Below, one piece after another: positions 29,152 to 38,467 of a stretch of DNA of 64,000 nt. Source of the stretch: Gemmatimonadota bacterium (GTDB lineage Bacteria; Latescibacterota; UBA2968; UBA8231); contig JAPPEG010000068.1 of the NCBI GenBank assembly GCA_028875345.1, positions 1 through 64,000 of the forward strand. Direction: 5' to 3'. The translations under genes were made by a program, and so were the position numbers. The notes under the pieces are model-generated. The model ran no database searches and was not told the origin of the DNA. It saw only the letters and a program-made list of their open reading frames with translations. Within the stretch, counting starts at the first letter, position 1; each line of letters starts with the position of its first letter.

Positions 29152-30633
29152 CTAAAGGACCTGCTGGTCGGTCGGGGTGGGGACGATGTCGTGGATCTGG
29201 CTGTCCATCAGCGCGGTGGACGACTGCATTTCGAGCACGGCCTTTTCGTGCAACTCGTCGATGGTGCGGCAACCGGCCGTGGCGAGGGTGGAGCGCAGCA
29301 TCTGGATGCGGATCGGCAATTTGTCGTGAATCGAGCCGATGTGGGGCACGTAGCCGGCGATGCCCTCCTCGAAGAAATTCTCTCGCGTCTGCGCATAGCG
29401 CCGCATGTTGTGGGCGCGCAGCGAACCTTCCATCCAGTACTCTTTGACGATGTCGCCGGCCGCGGTGCGCACGAGGTTGCCTTGGCTTTCGGTGTAGCCG
29501 GCGAAGAAGTGCCCCATCATCACGGCGTTGGCACCCAAGGCCATGGCCACGGCGATCTCGAGCGGGCCTGAAATGCCGCCATCGGCGATGATGGGCAAGT
29601 ACGTGTTGCAATCCTGCTGCCACTGGTTGCGCGCTGCGTTGATTTCCATCAAGGCCGTGCCTTGGCCGCGGCCCGTGGCCCTAACTTCCTGAGTAGTGCA
29701 GCCCGAGCCGATCCCCATGCCGACTTTGATGGCGTCGGTACCGGCCTCGGCCAAAAAGCGAAACCCCTCGGCCGTGACGACATTGCCGCCGATGACCGGG
29801 GCGTCGGTGCGCTCCTTGAGGAATTGGATCATCTGCCGCTGGTATTCGGTGTGGCCGTCGGAGGCGTCGATGACCAGCACGTCCACTTCTTGCGCGATGA
29901 GGGCTTCAGCCCGCTCGCGGTCCTCCGGGTGGGTGGAGACAGCCGCGCCGACGAGCAGGCGCTTCTGTTCGTCGATGGATTCGTTGGGGTGCCGCAGGTG
30001 CTTGTCGAGGTCTTTTTTGAAGACTACCGCTTGTAGCACGCCTCCTTTGGACAGAATGGGCAGGAAGCCGCGGCCGTAGCGGATCATCAGCTCGTTGGCG
30101 GCCTTGAGGTCGCTTATTTCGCGGCCGGCCTGCACGTCGGTTTTCATGCGGGAGGCCACTTGGCAGTCGAGGTCGCGGCGCTCGTCGAAGTCCTTGTCGG
30201 TGAGGATGCCGAGGAGCTGGTCGTGGAACTGGCCGCTGGTGGTGACCGGGAAGGTCGTGTAGCCAGTGCGGTGAATGATCTCGACGACCTCGGCGATGGG
30301 CTGCTCGGGGGCCAAGGTGAGAATATCGGTCTGAAAGCCGGCCTTGAAGCGCTTGACTTGGCCAACCTTGGCGCACTGCTCGTCAATGGGCTGGCTGACG
30401 GGCAGGATGCCGATGCCGCCTAGCTGGGCCAAGGCAATGGCCATTTCGCCGCCGGTTACGGCCTGCATGGCGGCGCTGAGAAAGGGCACGTGCAGGTAGA
30501 GAAAGTCGTCCCCCTTGCGGCAGAGCCGGGTTTTGAGCGACGTGTTGGGCGCGTTGCCGTCGGAGGGCGTGTACCCAGGCAGAATGCGAAATTCTTTGAG
30601 GCTGTGCGAAGGGGTGCTCAGGACTTGGGCCAT
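29152..30633 (-). CDS. guaB: IMP dehydrogenase (with CBS domains), somewhat divergent
   Basis: [50 protein letters not shown] catalytic loop, [25 protein letters not shown]. Confidence 0.85.
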   Translation of the reverse strand: MAQVLSTPSHSLKEFRILPGYTPSDGNAPNTSLKTRLCRKGDDFLYLHVPFLSAAMQAVTGGEMAIALAQLGGIGILPVSQPIDEQCAKVGQVKRFKAGFQTDILTLAPEQPIAEVVEIIHRTGYTTFPVTTSGQFHDQLLGILTDKDFDERRDLDCQVASRMKTDVQAGREISDLKAANELMIRYGRGFLPILSKGGVLQAVVFKKDLDKHLRHPNESIDEQKRLLVGAAVSTHPEDRERAEALIAQEVDVLVIDASDGHTEYQRQMIQFLKERTDAPVIGGNVVTAEGFRFLAEAGTDAIKVGMGIGSGCTTQEVRATGRGQGTALMEINAARNQWQQDCNTYLPIIADGGISGPLEIAVAMALGANAVMMGHFFAGYTESQGNLVRTAAGDIVKEYWMEGSLRAHNMRRYAQTRENFFEEGIAGYVPHIGSIHDKLPIRIQMLRSTLATAGCRTIDELHEKAVLEMQSSTALMDSQIHDIVPTPTDQQVL

Positions 30634-30769
30634 GGAAGTCCTCTCAGCGTTGGCGGGGGAAGGAGGAAGGATTTAGCCTTAGAGTATAAAAATAGCATTG
30701 GTTTTATTCAACACACTTTATTTTCTTTAATAGATAGCAATTACATCCATAAGCTAAAGGAGCTTTGTT

Positions 30770-31021
30770 ATGTTCTACGAAAAAATCTATCCTAGGAACA
30801 ACCATTCGACCGACGGCATGACGTGTCTCTTGGCCGGTTTTGTGGCTGGCGTCGCGGTCGGCGCAGCCGTGGGTGTGTTACTGGCCCCGAACAAGGGCGA
30901 GGACACCCGACGCTTGATCAAGGACCAAGCCGAAGAAACGCGCGATCAGGTGGTGAAGGCTGTGAACGGGGTGACGGCGCGGTTTGAAAAGAAGGCCCCA
31001 CAGGAGGAAGAGGCGGCCTAA
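30770..31021 (+). CDS. YtxH domain-containing protein
   Basis: LLAGFVAGVAVGAAVGVLLAPNKGEDTRRLI. Confidence 0.85.
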   Translation: MFYEKIYPRNNHSTDGMTCLLAGFVAGVAVGAAVGVLLAPNKGEDTRRLIKDQAEETRDQVVKAVNGVTARFEKKAPQEEEAA

Positions 31022-32802
31022 GAGCGGCCGTAGTTGAGGCGGTAGAGGCGCGCGTAGATGCCGTCTCGGAGCAGTAGTTCCTCGTGGCGGCCCCGCTCGC
31101 GCACCTCGCCGCGGTGCATCACCAAGATCTGGTCGGCGTTGCGGATGGTGGAGAGGCGGTGGGCGATGACGATGGAGGTGCGCTCGCTCATCAGCTTGGC
31201 GATGGCGTCTTGGATGAGCAATTCGGTCTCGGTGTCGATGCTGGAGGTGGCTTCGTCGAGGACGAGGATTTCCGGGTCGAAGGCTAAGGCGCGGGCAAAG
31301 GCCAACAACTGGCGCTGGCCGGCCGACAGGGTTGAGCCGCCTTCGGCCACGGCGTGGGCAAAGCCTTGGGGGAGGCGTTCGATAAAGGGCGCGGCGTTGA
31401 CGTAGCGGGCCGCGCGCTCGACTTGGGCGTCGTCAATGGCGTCGTCGCCGAGGCGGATGTTGCCGCTGATATTCCCTGAAAATAAGAAGACCTCCTGCTG
31501 GACGATGCTGATGCGGCGGCGTAATTCGGCCGCTTGCCACTGGCGCACGTCGCGGCCATCGACGAGGATTTCCCCGCGCTGGATGTCGTAGAAACGGCAG
31601 AGGAGGCTGACGATGGTGGTCTTGCCCGAGCCGGTGGCTCCGACTATCGCCATACTCTGCCCGGCCTGTAGTTCAAATGAGACATCCTTGAGAATCCAGT
31701 CTTCGGCTGCTGGATCGTACTTGAAGAACACGTTGCGGAATTCAATCGCGCCGCCGCGGTTGGCCGCGGGCAGCTTGTGCCGCGGTCCGCCGACGGGTTC
31801 GCTGGGGACGGCCAACATCTCGAAGATGCGCTCGGACGCGGCCATGGCGCTCTGCAGCAGGGCATAGCGGTCGGAGATGTCCATGATCGGGCGGAAGAAG
31901 CGGCGGATGTATTGGAGAAAGGCCACCAACACCCCCAGCTCAATGCGGGAGTCGATCACGTCCGAGGCCCCGTACCACAGCACCAGCGCCATGCCGACCG
32001 TGCCGAGTAATTCGGTGAATGGGAAGAAGATGGCAAAGCAGTGGATTTCGCGGTCCGCGGCGCGGCGGTAGGGCAGGTGCTCGGCGTCGAAGTCGCGCAA
32101 ATTGCGTTGCTGGCGGTTGAAAAGCTGCACCACCTCCATGCCGGTAATGTTCTCCTGCAAATAGGCATTGAGCCGCGCCAAGCGCGTGCGCAACTCGCGA
32201 TAGGCGCGCATGGCGAGGCCCTGCAGGTAGAAGGTCGAGACGGCGATGATCGGGACCACTGTGCAGCAGATCAAGGCCAGCTCGAAGTCGATATAGGCCA
32301 TGAAGCCGACGATGGCCAGCAAAGTAAAAAAATCCATAAAAACCGAGACGACGCCCTCGCTGAAAAACTCGTTGAGGGCGTCGATGTCGTTGGTGGCTCG
32401 GGTCATAATACGGCCCAGCGGCGTGCGGTCGAAGTAGCGCAGCGGCAGCTTTTGCAGGTGGGCAAACAGATCGCGGCGCATGTCGTACATGACGCGCTGA
32501 CCGATCATGCCGGTGACCAAGGTCTGGGCGTATTGAGCGCCATACTGCACGGCGACGCTGCCAAAGAAGGCCGCGATCATCCACCGCAGCCCCGCCCAGT
32601 CGCCGACGGCGATGTGGTCGTCAACCGCTACCTGCGTGATATAGGGCCCGACCTGGCCGAAGCCGGCGGCGAGGGCAATGGTGCCAAAGGCGAGGATCAC
32701 GTGCCCTCGGTGGGGTTTGAGATACCCCAACAGTTGCAGCGTCAGCCCCAAATTAAAGGCGCGCTGTTGGATTTCTTCTTCTTTGTTGAGTTCGGTGCTC
32801 AC
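31018..32802 (-). CDS. ABC transporter ATP-binding/permease protein (exporter half 2)
   Basis: Walker A GATGSGKTT, signature LSAGQRQLLAFARAL, Walker B ILVLDEATSSID. Confidence 0.93.
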   Translation of the reverse strand: MSTELNKEEEIQQRAFNLGLTLQLLGYLKPHRGHVILAFGTIALAAGFGQVGPYITQVAVDDHIAVGDWAGLRWMIAAFFGSVAVQYGAQYAQTLVTGMIGQRVMYDMRRDLFAHLQKLPLRYFDRTPLGRIMTRATNDIDALNEFFSEGVVSVFMDFFTLLAIVGFMAYIDFELALICCTVVPIIAVSTFYLQGLAMRAYRELRTRLARLNAYLQENITGMEVVQLFNRQQRNLRDFDAEHLPYRRAADREIHCFAIFFPFTELLGTVGMALVLWYGASDVIDSRIELGVLVAFLQYIRRFFRPIMDISDRYALLQSAMAASERIFEMLAVPSEPVGGPRHKLPAANRGGAIEFRNVFFKYDPAAEDWILKDVSFELQAGQSMAIVGATGSGKTTIVSLLCRFYDIQRGEILVDGRDVRQWQAAELRRRISIVQQEVFLFSGNISGNIRLGDDAIDDAQVERAARYVNAAPFIERLPQGFAHAVAEGGSTLSAGQRQLLAFARALAFDPEILVLDEATSSIDTETELLIQDAIAKLMSERTSIVIAHRLSTIRNADQILVMHRGEVRERGRHEELLLRDGIYARLYRLNYGRS

Positions 32803-34535
32803 AGCGTTTCTAGCTCGGCGCTAAGCTGCTGGTGCTGGTACAACTCGGCGTAGAAGCCGCCGCTGTTGACCAACTCGGCGTGGGTGCCCAGTTCGGCGAT
32901 GCGACCGTCTTCGAGCACGGCGATGCGGTCGGCGTGGCGTAGGGTCGAGATGCGGTGGGCGATGATGAGGGTGGTGCGGCCCTGCATGAGGGCGTGCAAA
33001 TGGTCGAGGATCGCTTCTTCGGTGTGGGTATCTACCGCGGAGAGCGCATCGTCGAGGATGAGGATCTGCGGGCGGCGAATGAGCGCGCGGGCCAAGGTCG
33101 CGCGCTGCTTTTGGCCGCCGGACAGGGTGACGCCGCGTTCGCCGATGAGGGTGTCAAAGTCCTCGTCGAATTGGTCGATGTCCTTTTTGAGTTGGGCCTC
33201 TTCGGCCGCAGAGTGGATCTGTGCTTCGGCGGCCGAGTCTGCGCCGTAGGCGAGGTTGGCGCTGAGGGTATTGGAAAACAGAAAGGGATTTTGCGGGACG
33301 TAGCCGATGGCGTCGCGCAAAGTCGCTAGGGGCCATTCCTCGATTGGCACCCCGTCGATGAGGAGCTGGCTTGGCCCGGCTTGGATCAAGCGCGGCACGA
33401 GGCGCGCCAAGGTGGTCTTGCCCGAGCCGACGCGGCCGATGATGCCGAGGGTCGTGCCTTGGGGAATTTCGAGATCAATCTGATGCAGGACCTGCTCTTC
33501 GCCGTAGGAAAGGCTGAGCTTGCGGAAGGCGATGTGTCCGGCGATTGGGCGCGGATTGGCTGGGGGCAGGGCGTGGTCTTGGATCTCAGGCTCGACGGCG
33601 AGGATTTCGTTGATGCGCTGCATGGACACGAGGGCGCGCTGGGCGCGGTCGATGACCCAGCCGATGTACATGATCGGGCGGATGAGTTGGGTCAGGTAGG
33701 CGTTGAAGGCCACGAAAGCCCCCAAGCTGAGTTCGCCGTCGATGACCGCGCGCCCGCCCAGCCACAAATTTAGCCCCAAGCAGAGCGAGGCGATGACGTA
33801 GGACAGCGGTCGGTAGTTGGCGCGGGTGCGGATGTAGGCGCGGTTTTTTTCGAGGTACGCCAAGTTGAGCTGGTCGAACGCGGCGTTCTGCGCGGGCTCT
33901 TGGGTGTATGCCTTGACCACGCGGATACCGGAGAGGTTTTCTTGGATGAAGGTGCTGATGCGGCCGAAGTAATCTTGGATGGCCTTGTAGCGGGTGTTGA
34001 TGACCGCGGCGATGCGGATCATCACGATGCTAAAAAGCGGCATGGGCAACAGCACCAGTAGAGCCAGCTTCCAGTCGAGCCAGCACATACAGGCGAGGGT
34101 GAAGGTCAGACCCAAGGCGGTATCGACGATGCCGCGAATGCCATAGATCCAAAAGAGATGCACCGAGTGCAGATCGTTGGTCGCCCGCGCCATGAGATCA
34201 CCGGTGCGGCGTTGCTGGTAGTACGACAGCGGCAGCTTGAGTAGGTGGGCGAAATACGCGATGCGGATGTCGTATTCGATGCGATTGGCGGCGCGGCCTA
34301 AGAATATCCGCATGGCGTAGCCACACAGGGCCACGCCCAAGGCGTAGGCGAGGATGTAGAAGACGTAGGTTGCTATTTCCTTGGAGGCCGTGTCCGGCGC
34401 GGAGACCGCATCGACAGCGTCGCCCACCAGCAGTGGGATGCGCGCGGTCGCCGCTTGCCCCAGCCCAATGCAGAGCGCACCGAGCAGGATGTGACTTCGA
34501 TAGGGACGGACGTATTGGGAAAACGGACCAAACAT
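32799..34535 (-). CDS. ABC transporter ATP-binding/permease protein (exporter half 1)
   Basis: Walker A GRVGSGKTT, signature LSGGQKQRATLARAL, Walker B ILILDDALSAVD. Confidence 0.93.
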   Translation of the reverse strand: MFGPFSQYVRPYRSHILLGALCIGLGQAATARIPLLVGDAVDAVSAPDTASKEIATYVFYILAYALGVALCGYAMRIFLGRAANRIEYDIRIAYFAHLLKLPLSYYQQRRTGDLMARATNDLHSVHLFWIYGIRGIVDTALGLTFTLACMCWLDWKLALLVLLPMPLFSIVMIRIAAVINTRYKAIQDYFGRISTFIQENLSGIRVVKAYTQEPAQNAAFDQLNLAYLEKNRAYIRTRANYRPLSYVIASLCLGLNLWLGGRAVIDGELSLGAFVAFNAYLTQLIRPIMYIGWVIDRAQRALVSMQRINEILAVEPEIQDHALPPANPRPIAGHIAFRKLSLSYGEEQVLHQIDLEIPQGTTLGIIGRVGSGKTTLARLVPRLIQAGPSQLLIDGVPIEEWPLATLRDAIGYVPQNPFLFSNTLSANLAYGADSAAEAQIHSAAEEAQLKKDIDQFDEDFDTLIGERGVTLSGGQKQRATLARALIRRPQILILDDALSAVDTHTEEAILDHLHALMQGRTTLIIAHRISTLRHADRIAVLEDGRIAELGTHAELVNSGGFYAELYQHQQLSAELETL

Positions 34536-35143
34536 TAGTGGGCGAGGGCTAGCTCGGGAAAGGTGCTAGCGAGGAGCGGGCGCATGGCTGCCAGTGCTTC
34601 GGCGCGGTGACTGAGGCGGTTTTTTACCTGCGGGTCGAGCTGGGCTATGGTCTTGGCGTAGGCGGGGACCAAAAAGACTGGATCGTAACCAAAGCCGTTG
34701 GTGCCGGCAGGGGCTGGGGCGATCCGCCCTTCACACGTGCCTTCGGCGCGGCACTGGCGGCCATCGGGACTTACTGCGCAAAGGACGCAGCGGAACCTAG
34801 CACGGCGCTGCGCTGGCTCGGGATAGGGCGCGAGCTCGGTGAGTAAGAACTGGCAGCGGCCGGCGTCGTCGAGGTCAGGGCCGCCGTAGCGAGCCGAGTA
34901 AATCCCGGGCGCGCCGCCGAGGGCATCGACCTCGAGCCCAGAGTCGTCGGCAAGGGCGATCTGGCCGCTGGCTGCGGCATAGGCGCGGGCCTTGAGTTGG
35001 GCGTTGGCGGCAAAGGTCTGGCCGCTTTCCTCGACGTTGAGTTCAAGGCCCAACGCGGCCGGCGCGACGACTGCAATATCGGCGAGTAGGGCGCGGACTT
35101 CGCGCAGCTTGCCGGCGTTGTTCGAGGCCAGAAGCAGCGCCAT
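34535..35143 (-). CDS. rdgB: XTP/dITP diphosphatase (non-canonical purine NTP pyrophosphatase, HAM1/RdgB)
   Basis: LLASNNAGKLREVRALL; ALADDSGLEVDALGGAPGIYSARYGG; GTNGFGYDPVF; SHRAEALAAM. Confidence 0.95.
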   Translation of the reverse strand: MALLLASNNAGKLREVRALLADIAVVAPAALGLELNVEESGQTFAANAQLKARAYAAASGQIALADDSGLEVDALGGAPGIYSARYGGPDLDDAGRCQFLLTELAPYPEPAQRRARFRCVLCAVSPDGRQCRAEGTCEGRIAPAPAGTNGFGYDPVFLVPAYAKTIAQLDPQVKNRLSHRAEALAAMRPLLASTFPELALAH

Positions 35144-35148
35144 TGCGG

Positions 35149-36207
35149 CTATTGGGGCTGCTCGTCAAGCTCTGCGAGTTTGCTCGCTGCGTAGTCTTTG
35201 AAGCGGCTGTCTTTGACTGCTTGGTTGTACCAGCGCCGCGCCTCCTGTCGTTGGCCGAGCTGAAAATGCGCGTCGCCCAGCAGCGTTTCGGCGGCTGGGT
35301 AGTCGTCTTGGCAACTGGTGGCGCGCCGCCCGAACTCAATGGCTTGGCGGAAATTGCCCATGCCGTAGTGAGCCTCGCTGAGCCGGTAGTACGTCTCGCA
35401 GTAGCCGTCGTCTAGATCGGCTGCCTTGTTCAGCGGGGCGATGGCCTCGTGGAAACGGCCGAGCTGGTTGAGCGCAATGCCGAGCAAGCGGTGTCCTTCG
35501 GCGTACGTGTCGTCGATCTTTAGGGCGTTTTGCAAAAGCGGCACGACGCTCTCTATCTCTTGGGTATCGAACTTCAACCGCGCCAAGTCGCCGTATGATT
35601 CCATGTACGTGGGGTCGGCCTCTATGGAACGCTGGTAGGTGACAATGGCTTTGCCGTAGTCGCGGCTGAGGCGCTGGATGTCGCCGAGGGCATTGTAGGG
35701 TCTGGCGTCGGTGGGATCGGCTGCGATGGACTCGGCAAAGGCCACTTTGGCTTTGTCTTTTTCGTGCAAGCCACTGTGGGCAAGGCCCATGACGTAGAGG
35801 GATTGGGCGCTTTGCGGGCCGTAGTCGCGCGCTTTGTTAAAATAGTCGATAACCTCGCGGTATTTCTTTTGGCGAAAGCTGTTGAGAGCAGCCTTTTGAT
35901 AGAGTTGGCCCAGGGCCTTAGCGGACTGCTCTGGCTTGGTGCCGAGGGCATGGGATGCGGCAAAACTATTGATGGCTTTGTCGTACTCGTTGAGGGCCTT
36001 GTAGGAAATGCCGAGGACGTAGTGGGCATTGCCGTAGGAGGCATCGGCGGCCACGGCCTTTTCTAACTCGATGACGGCGTTGCGAAAGCTGCCCTTTTTG
36101 ACCAAGTCGTAGCCCGCGCGAAAGTAGTCGAGGGCTTCGGGCGACTGGGCGAGGGCCGGGGCGCTCAAAAGCGCGAGGGCGAGACTGAGCAAGCGGCAGT
36201 ACTTCAA
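35149..36207 (-). CDS. Tetratricopeptide repeat protein, secreted
   Basis: Signal peptide plus multiple TPR units. Confidence 0.85.
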   Translation of the reverse strand: MKYCRLLSLALALLSAPALAQSPEALDYFRAGYDLVKKGSFRNAVIELEKAVAADASYGNAHYVLGISYKALNEYDKAINSFAASHALGTKPEQSAKALGQLYQKAALNSFRQKKYREVIDYFNKARDYGPQSAQSLYVMGLAHSGLHEKDKAKVAFAESIAADPTDARPYNALGDIQRLSRDYGKAIVTYQRSIEADPTYMESYGDLARLKFDTQEIESVVPLLQNALKIDDTYAEGHRLLGIALNQLGRFHEAIAPLNKAADLDDGYCETYYRLSEAHYGMGNFRQAIEFGRRATSCQDDYPAAETLLGDAHFQLGQRQEARRWYNQAVKDSRFKDYAASKLAELDEQPQ

Positions 36208-36250
36208 AGCAAGATCTCCTCGTATGAAGAACCAAAGGCGTGACGGGCGT

Positions 36251-36484
36251 TTAACGGCGGGCGTCGATCAGGGCTTCGACTTCGCCGTGGTCGGGAAAGC
36301 GGCCTTCTTGCAGCTTGGAAAAGACCAGCTCACCATTGAGGCTGAGTTCAAACTTCCCTCGGTCTGAGGGCACTAGCGAGAAGACGGCGATGTCTTTCTT
36401 GTAGGCGACGAGTAGCTGTTCCGCCAAACTGGCGGCTCTGTTTTCGTAGCCTCAAGCAGAGCAGTAAATAAGTTCCAAGTTCAC
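36251..36484 (-). CDS. SelW/Rdx family (thioredoxin-like) selenoprotein; UGA at 36452-36454 read as Sec
   Basis: Not in ORF track. GTG start with SD AGGAGG about 7 nt upstream; VNLELIYCSA-U-GYENRAASLAEQLLVAYKKDIAVFSLVPSDRGKFELSLNGELVFSKLQEGRFPDHGEVEALIDARR*. CxxU motif and Rdx GxFEv..nGelvfSK..GRFPd hallmark. Confidence 0.92.
36421..36435 (-). promoter_or_regulatory. Candidate bacterial SECIS hairpin of the SelW-like gene
   Basis: CCGCC-AGTTT-GGCGG perfect stem-loop starting 17 nt after UGA. Confidence 0.65.
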
Positions 36485-36607
36485 GGGAAACCTCCTGTGG
36501 AATAGGGTTAAAAAAGTATAAAAGTCACTAGGAGCGTTGTCAAAGACGGAGAATGGGTGCAGTGGACGGAGTTATAGACGGCCCTTATTTTCTTATCTTA
36601 ACAATTA

Positions 36608-36629
36608 AATATGTTACCAATATGTTACC
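36608..36629 (+). repeat. Tandem direct repeat AATATGTTACC x2 in divergent promoter region
   Basis: Two exact 11-bp copies just upstream of a TATAAT at 36633-36638. Confidence 0.6.
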
Positions 36630-36656
36630 GAATATAATTGGATTAGAGAACAAAGT

Positions 36657-37592
36657 ATGGCCGGTATTTTTTTAAAAAGTCGAAAATTTGGCCGCACGCG
36701 GCTAGCCTTGTGGGCCTTGCTGCTGGGTGCGGGCTTGGGCATCGCGTGTGGAGGCCCCTCGCCCGAAGAGTACATTTACCAGCTCAAAAGCTTGCAAAAA
36801 GCCGAGCGCACCAAAGCTGCCAACCAGCTCATCCGCTTCGACGCCGACGAAGTCGTCCCTCTGCTGATTGAGGAGGCCGACTCTGGCTATATCCGCGTGC
36901 GGTTTGAGGTGATGCACCTGTTGGGCCGGTTTGAGGACGAGCGCGCTATCCCGACCTTGATCGCGGGCCTAAAAGACAAGTCGCCGCGAGTGGCAGCCGC
37001 GGCTGCGTGGGCGCTGGGCCAGATCGGGTCGCCCACCGCGCTCGCCCCGCTGCTCAAGTACGTGCGCGACCCCACGGTAGAAGTGCGCCAATACGTACTC
37101 GGCGCACTCGGCCCGTGCCATTCGTACGAGGCTGAGCCGGCCTTGAGCGACTCGGCTTTCCGCGTGGTGCGCCGCGCCTTGCGCGCCCCCAAGCCCAAGT
37201 GGCGGGTCGCTGCCTTGCAGAGCCTACGCACTTACGGGTACCGCGACGCAGTGGAAGAAGTCATTCGCATGTCAGTGGACCCCTCAAACGAGGTGCGCTA
37301 TGTCGCGATGCAGGCCCTCGGCCAGATCGGCAGCGCATCGCTCCGCCGGCCCGCCCGCAACGCCATCTACGAAGCCCTGCTGGTCGCCCTCGACGCCGAC
37401 GAGTTGCAGAGCATCCGCAGCAAGGCCATGCACGCCCTCGCCGAGATGGGCGATAAGCGGGCCGTGCCGCACTTGCAGCAGCTAATGCGCGAGGGCACGG
37501 AAGAAGACCAAACTGCGGCGAGGCTAGCCCTGTACAAGCTAAGCCCCGAAGTAGTAGAAGCGATGAGACGAACTGAGTTAGGAGCGAGATGA
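36657..37592 (+). CDS. HEAT-repeat lipoprotein
   Basis: Lipobox GIAC; repeated VRxxAxxALGxIGsxxAxPxL units. Confidence 0.85.
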   Translation: MAGIFLKSRKFGRTRLALWALLLGAGLGIACGGPSPEEYIYQLKSLQKAERTKAANQLIRFDADEVVPLLIEEADSGYIRVRFEVMHLLGRFEDERAIPTLIAGLKDKSPRVAAAAAWALGQIGSPTALAPLLKYVRDPTVEVRQYVLGALGPCHSYEAEPALSDSAFRVVRRALRAPKPKWRVAALQSLRTYGYRDAVEEVIRMSVDPSNEVRYVAMQALGQIGSASLRRPARNAIYEALLVALDADELQSIRSKAMHALAEMGDKRAVPHLQQLMREGTEEDQTAARLALYKLSPEVVEAMRRTELGAR

Positions 37593-38467
37593 AGGAATTG
37601 AAGATCGGCTTTCCGTCCGGGAGCTTGCAGGAGTCCACGTTCGACCTGTTTGTCCGCGCTGGCTATCGCGTGCGGCTCGCGCCGCGCTCGTACGTGCCCG
37701 ACATCGACGATCCCCAGCTTGCGGGCCTGATGTTCCGAGCGCAGGAAATCGCCCAGTACGTGGCGCGGGGCGTCGTCGATGTGGGCCTGACGGGCCGAGA
37801 CTGGATTCTCGAAAGCGCGGCCGAGGTGATCGAAATCGGCGAACTGACCTATAGCAAGAGCACGGCGCGGCCCTTGCGCTGGGTCATCGCCGTGCCCGAG
37901 GATTCTCCCATCCAATGCGTCGAAGACCTCGCGGGCTGCCGCATTGCCAGCGAGTTGATTGGCGTGACGCGCCGCTTTTTGCAGGATCGCGGCGTAAAGG
38001 CCGAGGTGGAGTTTTCGTGGGGCACGACCGAGGTCAAGGCCGGCATTCCCGGGCTAGTGGATGCGGTCGTCGAGGCGACCGAGACGGGCACATCGCTCAA
38101 GGCCAACCGGCTGCGCATCGTCGATACGGTCTGCGAATCGACCCCGCGCTTGATTGCGAACAAGGCCGCGTGGGCCAATGGCTGGAAGCGGGAGAAGGCC
38201 GAGAATTTGCTGATGCTGCTCAAGGGAGCACTCGAAGCCGAGCACAAAGTTGGCCTCAAGATGAACGTGCCGCGCGCCCAGCTCGACCGAGTCATCGCCC
38301 GGCTGCCAGCCCTGCACACGCCCACGGTCTCCAGCCAGATGGACGACGAATGGGTGGCGCTGGAAATTGTCGCTGACGAGCGCGTGGTGCGCGAGTTGAT
38401 CCCCCAGCTCAAGCGGCTCGGGGCCGAAGGCATTATCGAATATCCGCTCAACAAGGTCGTGTATTGA
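37589..38467 (+). CDS. hisG: ATP phosphoribosyltransferase (long form with C-terminal regulatory domain)
   Basis: KIGFPSGSLQESTFDLFVRAGY; VDVGLTGRDWI; C-terminal HisG_C-like domain; ATGA overlap with upstream gene. Confidence 0.92.
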   Translation: MKELKIGFPSGSLQESTFDLFVRAGYRVRLAPRSYVPDIDDPQLAGLMFRAQEIAQYVARGVVDVGLTGRDWILESAAEVIEIGELTYSKSTARPLRWVIAVPEDSPIQCVEDLAGCRIASELIGVTRRFLQDRGVKAEVEFSWGTTEVKAGIPGLVDAVVEATETGTSLKANRLRIVDTVCESTPRLIANKAAWANGWKREKAENLLMLLKGALEAEHKVGLKMNVPRAQLDRVIARLPALHTPTVSSQMDDEWVALEIVADERVVRELIPQLKRLGAEGIIEYPLNKVVY

